The position numbers and the translations under genes were made by a program. Positions 31,633 through 40,453 of a DNA stretch of 64,000 bases are shown here, piece by piece; the stretch's first letter is position 1; each line of letters starts with the position of its first letter. The notes beneath the pieces are model-generated. The model saw nothing but the letters and a program-made list of their open reading frames with translations. It searched no databases and was not told the origin of the DNA. Source of the DNA: Marinibacterium sp. (GTDB lineage Bacteria > Pseudomonadota > Alphaproteobacteria > Rhodobacterales > Rhodobacteraceae); contig JAOXSC010000013.1 of NCBI GenBank assembly GCA_025800215.1, positions 1 through 64,000 on the forward strand, in the 5' to 3' direction.

Positions 31633-33657
31633 TCAGAAGGTCTTGGCCAGCGTGATCTTGAAGTTCCGGCCCGGTGCGGGACGGGTCGACAGATAGGGTT
31701 GGTAGTCCTGGTTGAAGATGTTTTCGACGCCCAGACGAAGCTCGGCCCCCTGCCAGACATCGCCCTGCGGACGATAGGTGGCGCGCAGGTTGTTGACGCC
31801 AAAGCCAGCGGTGCGGTCGCCGTTGCCTTCGGTCACGCCCTGGTTGCCGACGATTTCCCAGCTGACATCCCAGGTTTCGTTGAACCGTTTGCCGACCGTC
31901 AGACGGGCGCTGTTGGCCGGCGTGTTCACCCAGCGTTGCGACCCGCCATTGGTGTCATAGCCGGTGCCGTCCACGATATTGGCGTTGAAGTCGAAATAAA
32001 GCCCGCTTTCCATCGCGTACGAGGCTTCGATCTCGGCGCCTTCGACGCTGATCACATCCGTGCGCGAATAGGACGTCACATCCCACAGGCGCGTCTTGTA
32101 CAGGTTCACCTTGGCGCGCAGGGCGTCGCCTTGGGAAAACAGATCGCCCGACGCATAGGATGCCCCGGCTTCGAATGTGTGCGACCGTTCGGGCTGGGTC
32201 ATGAACAGCGGCGTGCCCAGATCGTCGATGATCGGCAGGGATTCGGTATAGGCCGCGCCCCCGAACAGCGCAAAGCCGCTGGCAAATTCATAGCGTGCCG
32301 ACATCCCGCCCATCAGCGCGTCATTGTCGTAGCTGTCGGTATATTTACCGTTGCCTTCCAGCTTTTGTGTTTCATAGCGCAGCGCAGGCGACAGGGTCAG
32401 CCCGCCGGTGGTCATGTCATCGACCACGAAGAGCGCCACCCGGTCATCCACACCACCCGGCGCCGAAGCGGCATCCAGACGGTCGCGGCGGATGAATTCG
32501 ATGCCGGTGCGCAGGTCGTGATCCAGTGCGCCGGTGGTGAAATAGGCGGTGTTCTTGGCCGTCAGCTTAGTGGTTTCATAGCGGTGATCGGCATTCAGCA
32601 GCGCCGACACGCGACGGTCGCAGCCGGGAAAGCCGCAGGTGCCGGTGATATAGGTGCTGTCGATCTTCTGATCCGAATAGGTCAGGTTGACCGACACGTT
32701 TACCGTATCCAGATCGACCGGGTTGAATTCGTATTTCAGCCCTGCCACCCGCGTGGTGATGTCGCGGTCCACATTGCCAAAGGCGCCACCGGTGGTGCCA
32801 AAGCTGTCATAGGGCACGTCGCGCTCGGCCGAGGTGCTCTGGTTGAACGACGCGGTCACGGCGTGTTCGTCATTGTTGCCAAAGCTGTACTTACCCTTGA
32901 CCAGGTAGGATGGCAGGCGGAACGCGCTGTTGCCGATTTCGTCGCCGTTGCCATCATCCTGATCGCTCTGGCGGCGCAGCGAATAGTTCACCAGGAATTC
33001 GATGTCTTCGCGGGCCTGCCAGGCCAGTGTCGACGAGGTGGCAAAGCCCGACCCGTTCGACGTCCCTTCGAGCACCTGACGGAAGCGCACGCCGACCTCG
33101 CCGCCGGTAAAGTCCGACGCGTCCTTGGTCTCAAGCTGCACAACGCCGCCCACAACGCCCGAGCCATATTCAAAGCTGCCGATCGTGCCGCGGTTGACCG
33201 TGACCTCTTTGTAAAGCTGGGGGTCGGTGAACAGCTGGTTGCCGATGCGGTAGAGTTCCTCCGCACCGGTGGTTGCGCCATCGACCAGGATCAGCACCTT
33301 CTGGTCGGTGCCATAGGTTCCATTGGCGCCAAAGCCCCGGATGTTGATGCCCGACCCTTGCGGAGTGGACCCGTTCACCAGCGTCACGCCGGGAACGGAA
33401 TCGATCAGTTCGCCCACGGTGCCGGCCTGACGGTCATCAATCTCTTCCTGGTTGATGACGGTCACGGCGTTGGCGGTGTCGGTCTGGATGTCGCGTTTGC
33501 TGGCGCCCAGTTCGATGTCGCCCAGAAATTCGCCTTCGATGTCCTCGGCGGCGGGCGGGGTGGCCGTATCCTGCGCCATCAGGGGCATCGCGCCTGCCAT
33601 CAGTCCAATTACCGACACTGTGCCCAAGGCCAGTGCGCGCAACGTGTTTCCACGCAT
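31633..33657 (-). CDS. hmuR: TonB-dependent outer-membrane receptor, probably for heme
   Basis: A 674-residue receptor with a signal peptide (ALALGTVSVIGLMAGAMPLM), a plug domain (residues about 45-160: NAVTVINQEEIDDRQAGTVG, DQKVLILVDGATTGAEELYR) and a 22-strand barrel ending FKITLAKTF. The plug resembles hemoglobin/transferrin-type HmuR receptors. The FRAP and NPNL heme motifs are not seen; the equivalent stretch reads AAYTESLPIIDD and TQPERSHTFEAGAS. The heme assignment therefore leans on the divergent hmuSTUV genes. An iron box lies in the divergent promoter gap. Confidence 0.85.
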   Translation of the reverse strand: MRGNTLRALALGTVSVIGLMAGAMPLMAQDTATPPAAEDIEGEFLGDIELGASKRDIQTDTANAVTVINQEEIDDRQAGTVGELIDSVPGVTLVNGSTPQGSGINIRGFGANGTYGTDQKVLILVDGATTGAEELYRIGNQLFTDPQLYKEVTVNRGTIGSFEYGSGVVGGVVQLETKDASDFTGGEVGVRFRQVLEGTSNGSGFATSSTLAWQAREDIEFLVNYSLRRQSDQDDGNGDEIGNSAFRLPSYLVKGKYSFGNNDEHAVTASFNQSTSAERDVPYDSFGTTGGAFGNVDRDITTRVAGLKYEFNPVDLDTVNVSVNLTYSDQKIDSTYITGTCGFPGCDRRVSALLNADHRYETTKLTAKNTAYFTTGALDHDLRTGIEFIRRDRLDAASAPGGVDDRVALFVVDDMTTGGLTLSPALRYETQKLEGNGKYTDSYDNDALMGGMSARYEFASGFALFGGAAYTESLPIIDDLGTPLFMTQPERSHTFEAGASYASGDLFSQGDALRAKVNLYKTRLWDVTSYSRTDVISVEGAEIEASYAMESGLYFDFNANIVDGTGYDTNGGSQRWVNTPANSARLTVGKRFNETWDVSWEIVGNQGVTEGNGDRTAGFGVNNLRATYRPQGDVWQGAELRLGVENIFNQDYQPYLSTRPAPGRNFKITLAKTF

Positions 33658-33774
33658 GAATTATCCCTTCGTGTGTCCGTTTAACCCGAAAGGCTTGCAA
33701 AGGCTGGCGCTTGGTTGGTCGTGTTTGAATGTGGTGGAACCGGTCAAGTTCCGACTTGAGCCCGATAGGTTATC

Positions 33775-33789
33775 TGACTAAAAAGGTCA
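33775..33789. promoter_or_regulatory. Iron-responsive box, TGAC-N7-GTCA (Iron-Rhodo box)
   Basis: TGACTAAAAAGGTCA fits TGA-N9-TCA, the RirA-type box, in the 267-bp gap between the divergent receptor operon and hmuS. It matches the box at 23639-23653 in both half-sites. It could repress both directions when iron is plentiful. Direct binding has not been shown here. Confidence 0.72.
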
Positions 33790-33924
33790 ACATTCGATCT
33801 TTTATCCCGGATCGATACAGCCAGGCGCATGTGACCTTTGGGTCACCCCAGCGAGCTTTCCCCGTTTTTCCCCGGCCCCCGCAGCGATGCGGGGCGTCTG
33901 GCATGCACAGCTCCGGACAAGGAC

Positions 33925-34980
33925 ATGACACATAGCACCTATCTCAGCCCTGCCGAAATGCGCGCCGAATGCGCCAAGGCGGCAGGCACCCGTGGCCGCG
34001 ATCTGGCCGATGCGCTTGGCCTGACCGAAGCCGAGCTTGTGGCCGCCCATGTGGGCCATGGCACCACCCGCATCCAGCCATCGCCGGATGCGATCATGCC
34101 GATGCTTGGCGGGCTGGGCGAGGTCATGGCCCTGACCCGCAATGATCACTGTGTGATCGAAAAGGTGGGGGTGTATGACAATTACCATTCGGGGGCGCAT
34201 GCCTCGATGATCCTCAATGACGCGATCGACCTGCGGATGTTTGCATCCCATTGGGTGTCGGCCTTTGCGGTGGAAACCGAAAGCGACACGGGCACGCGCC
34301 GCAGCCTGCAGGTTTTCGATGCGGCCGGTGACGCGGTCCACAAGATCCATCTGCGCCCGGCGTCGGATCTCGGGCACTGGGAAAGGATCAAGACCGAGCT
34401 GGCGCTGGACGAGCAGTCCGACACGCTTGCCGTGGCCGAGCGCGCGCCGGTCGAAGGCCCCCGATACAACCCCGAAAAGGTCGAAATCCTGCGCAAGGAA
34501 TGGGCGCGCATGACCGACACGCACCAGTTCCTGCGCCTGACGTCCAAGCTCAAGATGAACCGGCTTGGGGCCTATCGCAGCGCCGGCGCGCCGCTGGCGC
34601 GGCCGCTTGCTGTGGCGGCGGTCGATCAGGCCCTGCAGCAGGTGATGGATGACGGGATCGAAGTGATGCTGTTTGTCGGCAATCGCGGCTGCATCGAAAT
34701 CCATGGCGGGCCGATCGGGTCGCTCAAGCCCATGGGGCCCTGGCAGAATGTGCTGGATCCTGAATTCAACCTGCATCTGCGTGCCGACCGCGTGGCCGAA
34801 GTCTGGGCCGTTACCAAACCAACGCAGCGCGGCGATGCAGTGTCGCTGGAATGCTTTGCCAGTGACGGCGGGCTGATCTTTCAGATGTTCGGTCGCCGGA
34901 CCGATGCCCGCGACAGCCGCCCCGACTGGAACGCCCTTGTCGCCGCGCTGCCCGGCGCCCAACCGGTCGAGGTTGCCTGA
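33925..34980 (+). CDS. hmuS: Hemin-degrading/heme-trafficking factor HmuS
   Basis: A 351-residue cytoplasmic protein from the ATG at 33925. It has the duplicated HemS/ChuX fold: a first half with LSPAEMRAECAKAAGTRGRD, MPMLGGLGEVMALTRNDHCV and EKVGVYDNYH, and a second half repeating the pattern with VMLFVGNRGCIEIHGGPIG and VLDPEFNLHLR. HmuS binds incoming heme and releases iron or passes heme onward. The gene starts the rightward heme operon, 2 bases before hmuT. Confidence 0.92.
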   Translation: MTHSTYLSPAEMRAECAKAAGTRGRDLADALGLTEAELVAAHVGHGTTRIQPSPDAIMPMLGGLGEVMALTRNDHCVIEKVGVYDNYHSGAHASMILNDAIDLRMFASHWVSAFAVETESDTGTRRSLQVFDAAGDAVHKIHLRPASDLGHWERIKTELALDEQSDTLAVAERAPVEGPRYNPEKVEILRKEWARMTDTHQFLRLTSKLKMNRLGAYRSAGAPLARPLAVAAVDQALQQVMDDGIEVMLFVGNRGCIEIHGGPIGSLKPMGPWQNVLDPEFNLHLRADRVAEVWAVTKPTQRGDAVSLECFASDGGLIFQMFGRRTDARDSRPDWNALVAALPGAQPVEVA

Positions 34981-34982
34981 TC

Positions 34983-35861
34983 ATGTTCCGCATCACGTCG
35001 CATATCACCGCCCTTGCGCTGGCCTGCCTGCCCTGTGCCGCTCTTGCCGCCGAACCTGCATCCGACGCCGCCGATCTGAGGGTGATTTCGGTGGGGGGGG
35101 CGACCACGGAAATCATCTATGCGCTGGGCGCGGGCGATCAGATCATCGCGCGCGACACCACATCGACCTTTCCCCCCGAAGCCAATGACCTGCCCAATGT
35201 GGGCTATGCCCGGTCGCTGTCGCCCGAAGGCGTGCTGTCGCTCGAGGCTGACATGGTGATTTCAACCGAAAACGCTGGCCCGCCCGAAACGCTCGAAGTG
35301 CTCGACGCGGCGGACGTGGATCTGATCCTGCTGCCCGAAACCTACACGGTCGACGGGATTGCCGACAAGGTCACCCGCGTCGGCGCCGCCCTTGACCGCG
35401 AAGCCGAGGCCGCAGCCCTGGTGGCCGATTTGCGCGACACGATCACAGCGGCGTCCGACATCGCCCACGCCCGGTCCGGCGACAGCCCGCCAAAGGTGCT
35501 GTTCGTCCTGGGCACGGCCAGCGGGCGCATCACCGCAGCGGGCGCCAATACTGGCGCTGACGGGATCCTGAAACTGGCCGGGGCGCAGAACGCCATGACC
35601 GGGCTGAGCGGGTACAAACAGGTCTCGAGCGAGGCGATCATTGCAGCCGCCCCCGATGCGATCCTGATGATGGACCGGGGCGGCGATCACGCGGTGGCCG
35701 ATGACGATCTGTTCGCGCTGCCTGCCATTGCGACCACCCCGGCGGGACGCAACAAACGGGTGATCCGCATGGACGGGCTGCGGCTTTTGGGGTTCGGGCC
35801 GCGCACTGCCGAGGCCGTGCACGAGCTGTCGCGCGCCCTGCATGAAGGTGACGCGCAATGA
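34983..35861 (+). CDS. hmuT: Periplasmic heme-binding protein HmuT
   Basis: A 292-residue ABC binding protein with a signal peptide (MFRITSHITALALACLPCAA). The mature protein has the TroA-like fold: VISVGGATTEIIYALGAGDQ, STFPPEANDLPNVGYARSLS and VLFVLGTASGRITAAGANTG. HmuT takes heme from the outer-membrane receptor to the HmuUV importer. The order hmuS-T-U-V is standard. The stop overlaps the hmuU start by 4 bases. Confidence 0.93.
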   Translation: MFRITSHITALALACLPCAALAAEPASDAADLRVISVGGATTEIIYALGAGDQIIARDTTSTFPPEANDLPNVGYARSLSPEGVLSLEADMVISTENAGPPETLEVLDAADVDLILLPETYTVDGIADKVTRVGAALDREAEAAALVADLRDTITAASDIAHARSGDSPPKVLFVLGTASGRITAAGANTGADGILKLAGAQNAMTGLSGYKQVSSEAIIAAAPDAILMMDRGGDHAVADDDLFALPAIATTPAGRNKRVIRMDGLRLLGFGPRTAEAVHELSRALHEGDAQ

Positions 35862-36931
35862 CGATGGTGGCCGATGGGGCTGTGCTGCCATTGCCGTCCC
35901 GGCGCCAGCGGCAGGCCCGCCTGACGACCTGGGGGCTGGCGGTGCTGCTGGTGGTCAGTTCGCTGGCGTCGCTGTCCATGGGGGCATCGGACACGCCGTT
36001 CTGGTCGCAGATGGTGACGCTGGTTCAGGGCAAAGAGCTGGACCGGGTGGACCGCATCATCCTGTTTGACGTGCGCCTGCCGCGTCTGGTCACGGCGCTG
36101 CTTGTCGGGGCTGCGCTGGCGGTGTCGGGGGCGGTGATGCAGGGGCTTTTCCGCAATCCGCTGGCCGATCCGGGCATTGTGGGGGTCAGCTCGGGCGCCG
36201 GGCTGGGGGCGATCAGCGCCATCGTCCTGGGCGCCTATCTGCCGGCCGCGCTGCTGGATCAGGCGGGATCCTATCTGATTGCGCTGGCGGCCTTTGTTGG
36301 CGGTCTGGCATCGACGCTGCTGCTGTATCGGGTGGCCACGCGGGGCGGGCAGACATCGGTGGCCACCATGCTGCTGGCGGGCATTGCGCTGGCCGCGCTG
36401 GTGGGGGCGGTGTCGGGCATCCTGATCTACATGGCCGATGATACGCAGCTGCGTGATCTGACATTCTGGGGGTTGGGATCGCTGGCGGGCAGCACCTGGA
36501 CCAAGGTGGTGTCGATTGCGCCCATCGTGGTGATCTGCGTGCTGGCGTCCTTTACGCTGGCGCGCGGGCTGAACGGGCTGGCCCTGGGCGAAGCGGCGGC
36601 GATGCATATGGGCATTCCGGTGCAGCGTGCCAAGCGCGGCGCCATCCTGTGTGTCGCGGCGGCCACCGGATCGGCGGTGGCGGTGTCGGGGGGCATCGGG
36701 TTCATCGGCATCGTGGTGCCGCATCTGCTGCGGCTGGCCTGTGGCCCCGATCACCGCAGTCTGCTGCCCAATGCGGCGCTGCTGGGGGCGGTGCTGCTGC
36801 TGGGGGCGGACATGATCAGCCGCTCTATCGTGGCACCTGCCGAATTGCCCATCGGCATCGTCACGGCGGTGCTGGGGGCGCCGGTGTTTCTGTACATCCT
36901 GCTCAAGCGGCGCAACACGCTGGGTTTCTGA
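35858..36931 (+). CDS. hmuU: Heme ABC importer permease HmuU
   Basis: A 357-residue FecCD-family permease with about ten membrane helices. Landmarks are DVRLPRLVTALLVGAALAVS, QGLFRNPLADPGIVGVSSGA, the coupling helix LGEAAAMHMGIPVQRAKRGA, and GFIGIVVPHLLRLACGPDHR. It carries heme across the inner membrane with HmuV. The spacing to hmuV is 11 bases. Codon use matches the rest of the locus. Confidence 0.94.
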   Translation: MTMVADGAVLPLPSRRQRQARLTTWGLAVLLVVSSLASLSMGASDTPFWSQMVTLVQGKELDRVDRIILFDVRLPRLVTALLVGAALAVSGAVMQGLFRNPLADPGIVGVSSGAGLGAISAIVLGAYLPAALLDQAGSYLIALAAFVGGLASTLLLYRVATRGGQTSVATMLLAGIALAALVGAVSGILIYMADDTQLRDLTFWGLGSLAGSTWTKVVSIAPIVVICVLASFTLARGLNGLALGEAAAMHMGIPVQRAKRGAILCVAAATGSAVAVSGGIGFIGIVVPHLLRLACGPDHRSLLPNAALLGAVLLLGADMISRSIVAPAELPIGIVTAVLGAPVFLYILLKRRNTLGF

Positions 36932-36942
36932 AGGGTCTGACC

Positions 36943-37722
36943 ATGATTGCACGCGACATCCATGTCGAGATCGGCGGCAAGCCGGTGATCCGAGGCGTCG
37001 ATTTCAATGCCCGCTCGGGCGAGGTGACCGCCATCATCGGCCCCAACGGGTCGGGCAAATCCACGCTGCTGCGGGCGCTGACGGGCGAAATCCCCGCACG
37101 TGGGCGCATGAGCCTGAACTGCACAGCCATCGCCGCAACCCCGGCCTGGGAGCTGGCCGCCATCCGCGCCGTTCAGGCCCAGAGCACCACCGTCGCCTTT
37201 CCGTTCGAGGTCGATGAGATCGTGCGCCTGGGCCATGCGGCGGGTCTTGCGGCGGGTGACCCTTCGGTGCCAGCTAGGGCCCTGGCCGAAGTCGGCCTGT
37301 CGGGCTTTGGCCACCGGCCCTATCACGGGCTCTCTGGGGGCGAACAGCAGCGCGTGCATCTGGCACGCGCGCTGGCGCAGGTCTGGCCGGTGCCGGGCCG
37401 GGACACGCCGCGCTGGCTGTTTCTGGATGAACCGGTATCCAGCCTGGACATCGGCCACCAGCTGATGGTGATCGAGCTGCTGCAGCGCTTTGCACGCGAT
37501 GGTGGCGGGGTGGTGGCGGTGATGCATGACCTCAATCTGACGGCGATGTTTGCCGACCGGGTGGTGCTGTTGCGAGATGGGCGGGTGCTGGCGGATGCGC
37601 CGCCGGCGGACACGCTGACCACGTCCAACATCTCGCGCGCGTATAATTGCCCGCTGCGCATGGGGCAGGCGGCCGGAACCGGCCTGCCTGCGCTGTTGCC
37701 TCAGGATCAGATGCGGGCCTGA
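36943..37722 (+). CDS. hmuV: Heme ABC importer ATPase HmuV
   Basis: A 259-residue ABC ATPase from the ATG at 36943. Walker A GPNGSGKST, signature LSGGEQQRVHLARALAQ, Walker B WLFLDEPVSS and H-loop VMHDLNLTAMFADR are intact. The LAQVW...RWLFLDEP insertion is typical of HmuV. It energises HmuU. It is the last gene of the rightward heme operon and runs convergent with the guanidine operon. Confidence 0.94.
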   Translation: MIARDIHVEIGGKPVIRGVDFNARSGEVTAIIGPNGSGKSTLLRALTGEIPARGRMSLNCTAIAATPAWELAAIRAVQAQSTTVAFPFEVDEIVRLGHAAGLAAGDPSVPARALAEVGLSGFGHRPYHGLSGGEQQRVHLARALAQVWPVPGRDTPRWLFLDEPVSSLDIGHQLMVIELLQRFARDGGGVVAVMHDLNLTAMFADRVVLLRDGRVLADAPPADTLTTSNISRAYNCPLRMGQAAGTGLPALLPQDQMRA

Positions 37723-37744
37723 GCGCCCGCATCCCCATACCCTG

Positions 37745-37900
37745 TCAGTTGCGGAAGGCCGCGATGACGGCGATGGCCACGGCAGCCACGGCCAGTGCTG
37801 TGACCAGCTCGGCCCCGTGGGTGTGAAAGCTGCCATCAGCATGGGCCAGCGCCGGGCTGGCGGCGGCCATCAGGCCAAGTGCGGGGGCAAGACGTGTCAT
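37745..37900 (-). CDS. 51-residue exported/membrane peptide at the end of the guanidine operon (DUF6732-like)
   Basis: A small frame overlaps the histidine-rich gene in an ATGA arrangement. It encodes a signal-like N-terminus (MTRLAPALGLMAAASPALAH), a short His-containing segment (ADGSFHTHGAEL) and a membrane helix (VTALAVAAVAIAVIAAF). From memory it resembles the short peptides (DUF6732) found in rhodobacteral urease clusters, another nickel-enzyme context. A metal-related function is inferred. Confidence 0.7.
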   Translation of the reverse strand: MTRLAPALGLMAAASPALAHADGSFHTHGAELVTALAVAAVAIAVIAAFRN

Positions 37901-38346
37901 GTTTCGATCTCCTGTTTGCGTTGGAAAAGAAAGTCGCGGATGTCGAGCAACGATTTTTCGTCCATCGATACATAGACCAGCGACATGTTGGTGCGTTCCC
38001 GGACCATCTGGCCGGGAAAGGGCAGATAGCTCAGTTCGCGCGATCCGAATGATGGTGACGCGGTGCCCACCTGCCAGTCGGTTCGCAGCTCGACATCAAT
38101 CAGTTTGAGCGCCCGGTCGCCATCGCGCGACGGGCGTTCGAACGGCACCCCGGCAAGCTTGAGATAGCTTGTCTTGTCGGCGGCCTGCAGAAAGCCGTCG
38201 ATGAACTGGGTGGCCAGAACCTGCAGGTCGGCGGCGTCATCGGCGTGATGCATGTGGCTGTGCAGGTGATCGCCATGGGCGTGGTTGTGGCCGTGCTCAT
38301 GGTGATGCCTGTGGTTGTGCCCGTGGTCGTGATGATCATGTGGCAT
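37897..38346 (-). CDS. Histidine-rich putative nickel chaperone of the guanidine hydrolase
   Basis: A 149-residue protein. The first 36 residues are extremely His-rich (MPHDHHDHGHNHRHHHEHGH continuing in the same style), a typical nickel or zinc storage/delivery tail. The rest is a compact domain (FIDGFLQAADKTSYLKLAGV, VELRTDWQVGTASPSFGSRE) I do not recognise. It overlaps the end of the guanidine hydrolase gene by 11 bases. Nickel delivery to that enzyme is the simplest inference; cyanobacterial GdmH instead uses HypA/HypB-like helpers, which are not present here. Confidence 0.8.
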   Translation of the reverse strand: MPHDHHDHGHNHRHHHEHGHNHAHGDHLHSHMHHADDAADLQVLATQFIDGFLQAADKTSYLKLAGVPFERPSRDGDRALKLIDVELRTDWQVGTASPSFGSRELSYLPFPGQMVRERTNMSLVYVSMDEKSLLDIRDFLFQRKQEIET

Positions 38347-39589
38347 TGGACCACCTCCGGCCTTCGAAGGCGCCGTGTGGGATCGACACGGGCTTGTCGA
38401 TCATCGGCTTGTGCGCCCCCATCTTGCCGTTTGACACCAGCGCCCCCAGCACATCCACGATCACCCGCGTGCCCATCAGGGCGGTGATGTCGGATGTGTC
38501 ATAGGGCGGCGACACCTCGACCAGCTCCATGCCGCAGATGCCTTCGGCGGCGATGCCCGACGCCAGTGCCAGCGCTTCGCGCGGCAGAAAACCGCCCGGC
38601 TCCGGCCAGCCGGTGCCGGGGACAAAGCCACAGTCGATGCTGTCGATGTCAAAGGACATATAGACCATGTCGACCCCGTCCCAGGCCATGTCGAGCGCCA
38701 TTTCAATGGTCTTGTCCACGCCCATCTTTTCCATGTCACCCATGGTGATGATGTTGGTTTCGCGTTCGCGCGCGACCTTGACCGCCTCGCGCGGGACCTG
38801 CCAGCCGCCGATGCCGATCTGCACCAGATTGCGCGCCGGGACATTGGGCAGGTTGGTGGAATGGAACCACGGCGTGGTGTGCATGCGTTCGTCCAGGTCC
38901 TTTTCCTGAATGTCGGCATGGCGGTCGAAATGCACGATGCCGATCTTCTTGGACGTGCATTCGGCGATCCCGCGCACGCAGGGAAAGCCGATGGAATGAT
39001 CCCCGCCGATCATGATCGGCAGCGAGCCCGAGCTGAACACATGGCTGACCGCCCGGCTGATCTGGTCAAAGCTCTTTTCGATATTGGCGGGGATGGTGAA
39101 CACGTCGCCGGCATCGCACAGCGTCATCTGTTCGCGCAGATCCACGCCGATTTCATAGTTGTAGGGGGTATAGAGCGCGCTGATCTTGCGCACGCCCTGC
39201 GGCCCGAACCGGGTACCGGGCCGATAGGTGGTGCCGCCATCAAAGGGGATGCCCAGAACGGTGGCATCGTAATCGGCGACCTCAAGCACGTCTTCGGCAT
39301 AGGGCGCCTTGAGAAAGGTGTTGATGCCCGCAAAATGGGGCAGTTCCCCGCGCGCAAAGGTGGGGATGGATTTGTCTTCGATACTGTCGGCGCCGGTCAG
39401 CCCCATGCGCAGCGCCCAGCGTCGTTCTTCGTCATGCCGCCCTTCGGGCAGGTCGGCCTCTTTCTGCATGGCTTTCCAGCCCGCCAGTTTGGTCAGGTCG
39501 GGGTGGTGCGGGCGCCTTTCGCGCGTTTTGAACAGGTCAATCAGATCCGCAGGATGGTGGGATCGTGAACGGTGGGGATCAGAAAACAA
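38336..39589 (-). CDS. gdmH: Guanidine hydrolase of the ureohydrolase superfamily (GdmH-like, nickel-dependent)
   Basis: A ureohydrolase with metal-site motifs MIGGDHSIGFP, IVHFDRHADIQEKD and MSFDIDSIDCG; the Arg in FDRHAD differs from the FDAH of agmatinases and arginases. A long N-terminal extension is present, as in the characterised enzyme Sll1573. It should split guanidine into urea and ammonia. A TTG start at 39589 with GGAGG five bases before it gives 417 residues; an ATG at 39673 would add 28 residues but lacks a good ribosome site. The riboswitch and importer of the same operon support guanidine over agmatine. Confidence 0.87.
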   Translation of the reverse strand: MFSDPHRSRSHHPADLIDLFKTRERRPHHPDLTKLAGWKAMQKEADLPEGRHDEERRWALRMGLTGADSIEDKSIPTFARGELPHFAGINTFLKAPYAEDVLEVADYDATVLGIPFDGGTTYRPGTRFGPQGVRKISALYTPYNYEIGVDLREQMTLCDAGDVFTIPANIEKSFDQISRAVSHVFSSGSLPIMIGGDHSIGFPCVRGIAECTSKKIGIVHFDRHADIQEKDLDERMHTTPWFHSTNLPNVPARNLVQIGIGGWQVPREAVKVARERETNIITMGDMEKMGVDKTIEMALDMAWDGVDMVYMSFDIDSIDCGFVPGTGWPEPGGFLPREALALASGIAAEGICGMELVEVSPPYDTSDITALMGTRVIVDVLGALVSNGKMGAHKPMIDKPVSIPHGAFEGRRWSNAT

Positions 39590-39685
39590 AGGTGCCTCCG
39601 AAATCAGGGATCCGCCGATGGCGGGGTGGATCCGGGCCTTGGTGAACAGGACATGCGGGGCCCGGCGGCGCATCCCCCGGTCGGG

Positions 39686-40453
39686 TCAGGTCGCGCGCAG
39701 CGACGGGTAGCGATCCAGCAGATCCTGAAACGGGATGCCGCCTGCGCTTGTGTCGAAATCATAGGTGATGGTGGCGCCGACAAGGTCGGGGTCGTCGGGA
39801 TCCCAGCGGGGTTTGTCGAAGACCAGCACCCGGTCGCCCAGCTTGAAGCCTTCGTGCAGATCATGGGTGACCATGAACACGGTCATCTGGGTTTCGGCCC
39901 GCAGCTCCATCAGGAATTCATGCATCTGCAGCCGGGTGCCGGGATCGAGCGCGCCAAAGGGTTCGTCCAGCAACAGGATACGCGGCTTGGCCGTCAGCGC
40001 CTGTCCGATGGCCAGACGCTGCTGCATCCCGCCCGACAGCGCGGCGGGAAACTGCCGGGCCACATGGGCCAGGCCGATCCGGTCAAGCATCGCGTCGGCG
40101 CGCGCGGCGGCCTCGGCACGGGCCGCGCCGCGCAGACGGCCCAGGGGGCGCGAAAAGCTCTCGGCGGCGATCAGGTTGTCGCGCACGCTGAGATGGGCGA
40201 AGACCGAATAGCGCTGGAACACCACGCCGCGTTCGCGGTTGGGTTCGACGGCCGGGGCGCCACCGTCGATGCGGATGTCGCCCTTCCACGGGGTTTCTTC
40301 GGCCAGAAGCATGCGCAGAAAGGTCGATTTCCCGCAGCCCGACGCCCCGACGATGGACAGGAATTCGCCCTTGTCGACGGACAGGTTGACCCGTTCCAGG
40401 ATCGGTCGGCGGCCATAGCGCTGCCAGACATTGCGGACGCTCACGAAACTCAT
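39686..40453 (-). CDS. Guanidine importer ATPase (NitT/TauT-type ABC)
   Basis: A 255-residue ABC ATPase: Walker A GASGCGKST, signature LSGGMQQRLAIGQAL, Walker B ILLLDEPFGAL and H-loop VTHDLHEGFKLGDR. The family is that of nitrate, sulfonate and taurine importers. Its start overlaps the permease stop by 4 bases. About 96 bases separate it from the guanidine hydrolase start. The substrate is inferred from the riboswitch and hydrolase. Confidence 0.9.
   Translation of the reverse strand: MSFVSVRNVWQRYGRRPILERVNLSVDKGEFLSIVGASGCGKSTFLRMLLAEETPWKGDIRIDGGAPAVEPNRERGVVFQRYSVFAHLSVRDNLIAAESFSRPLGRLRGAARAEAAARADAMLDRIGLAHVARQFPAALSGGMQQRLAIGQALTAKPRILLLDEPFGALDPGTRLQMHEFLMELRAETQMTVFMVTHDLHEGFKLGDRVLVFDKPRWDPDDPDLVGATITYDFDTSAGGIPFQDLLDRYPSLRAT

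Noticed and set aside
31564..33684. A 706-codon plus-strand open frame
   Set aside because: It mirrors the TonB-dependent receptor; composition lacks protein-family motifs, while the minus frame is a clear receptor.
38336..39589. Agmatinase or arginase identity
   Set aside because: FDRHAD in place of the FDAH motif, the long N-terminus, and the guanidine riboswitch and importer fit guanidine hydrolase better.
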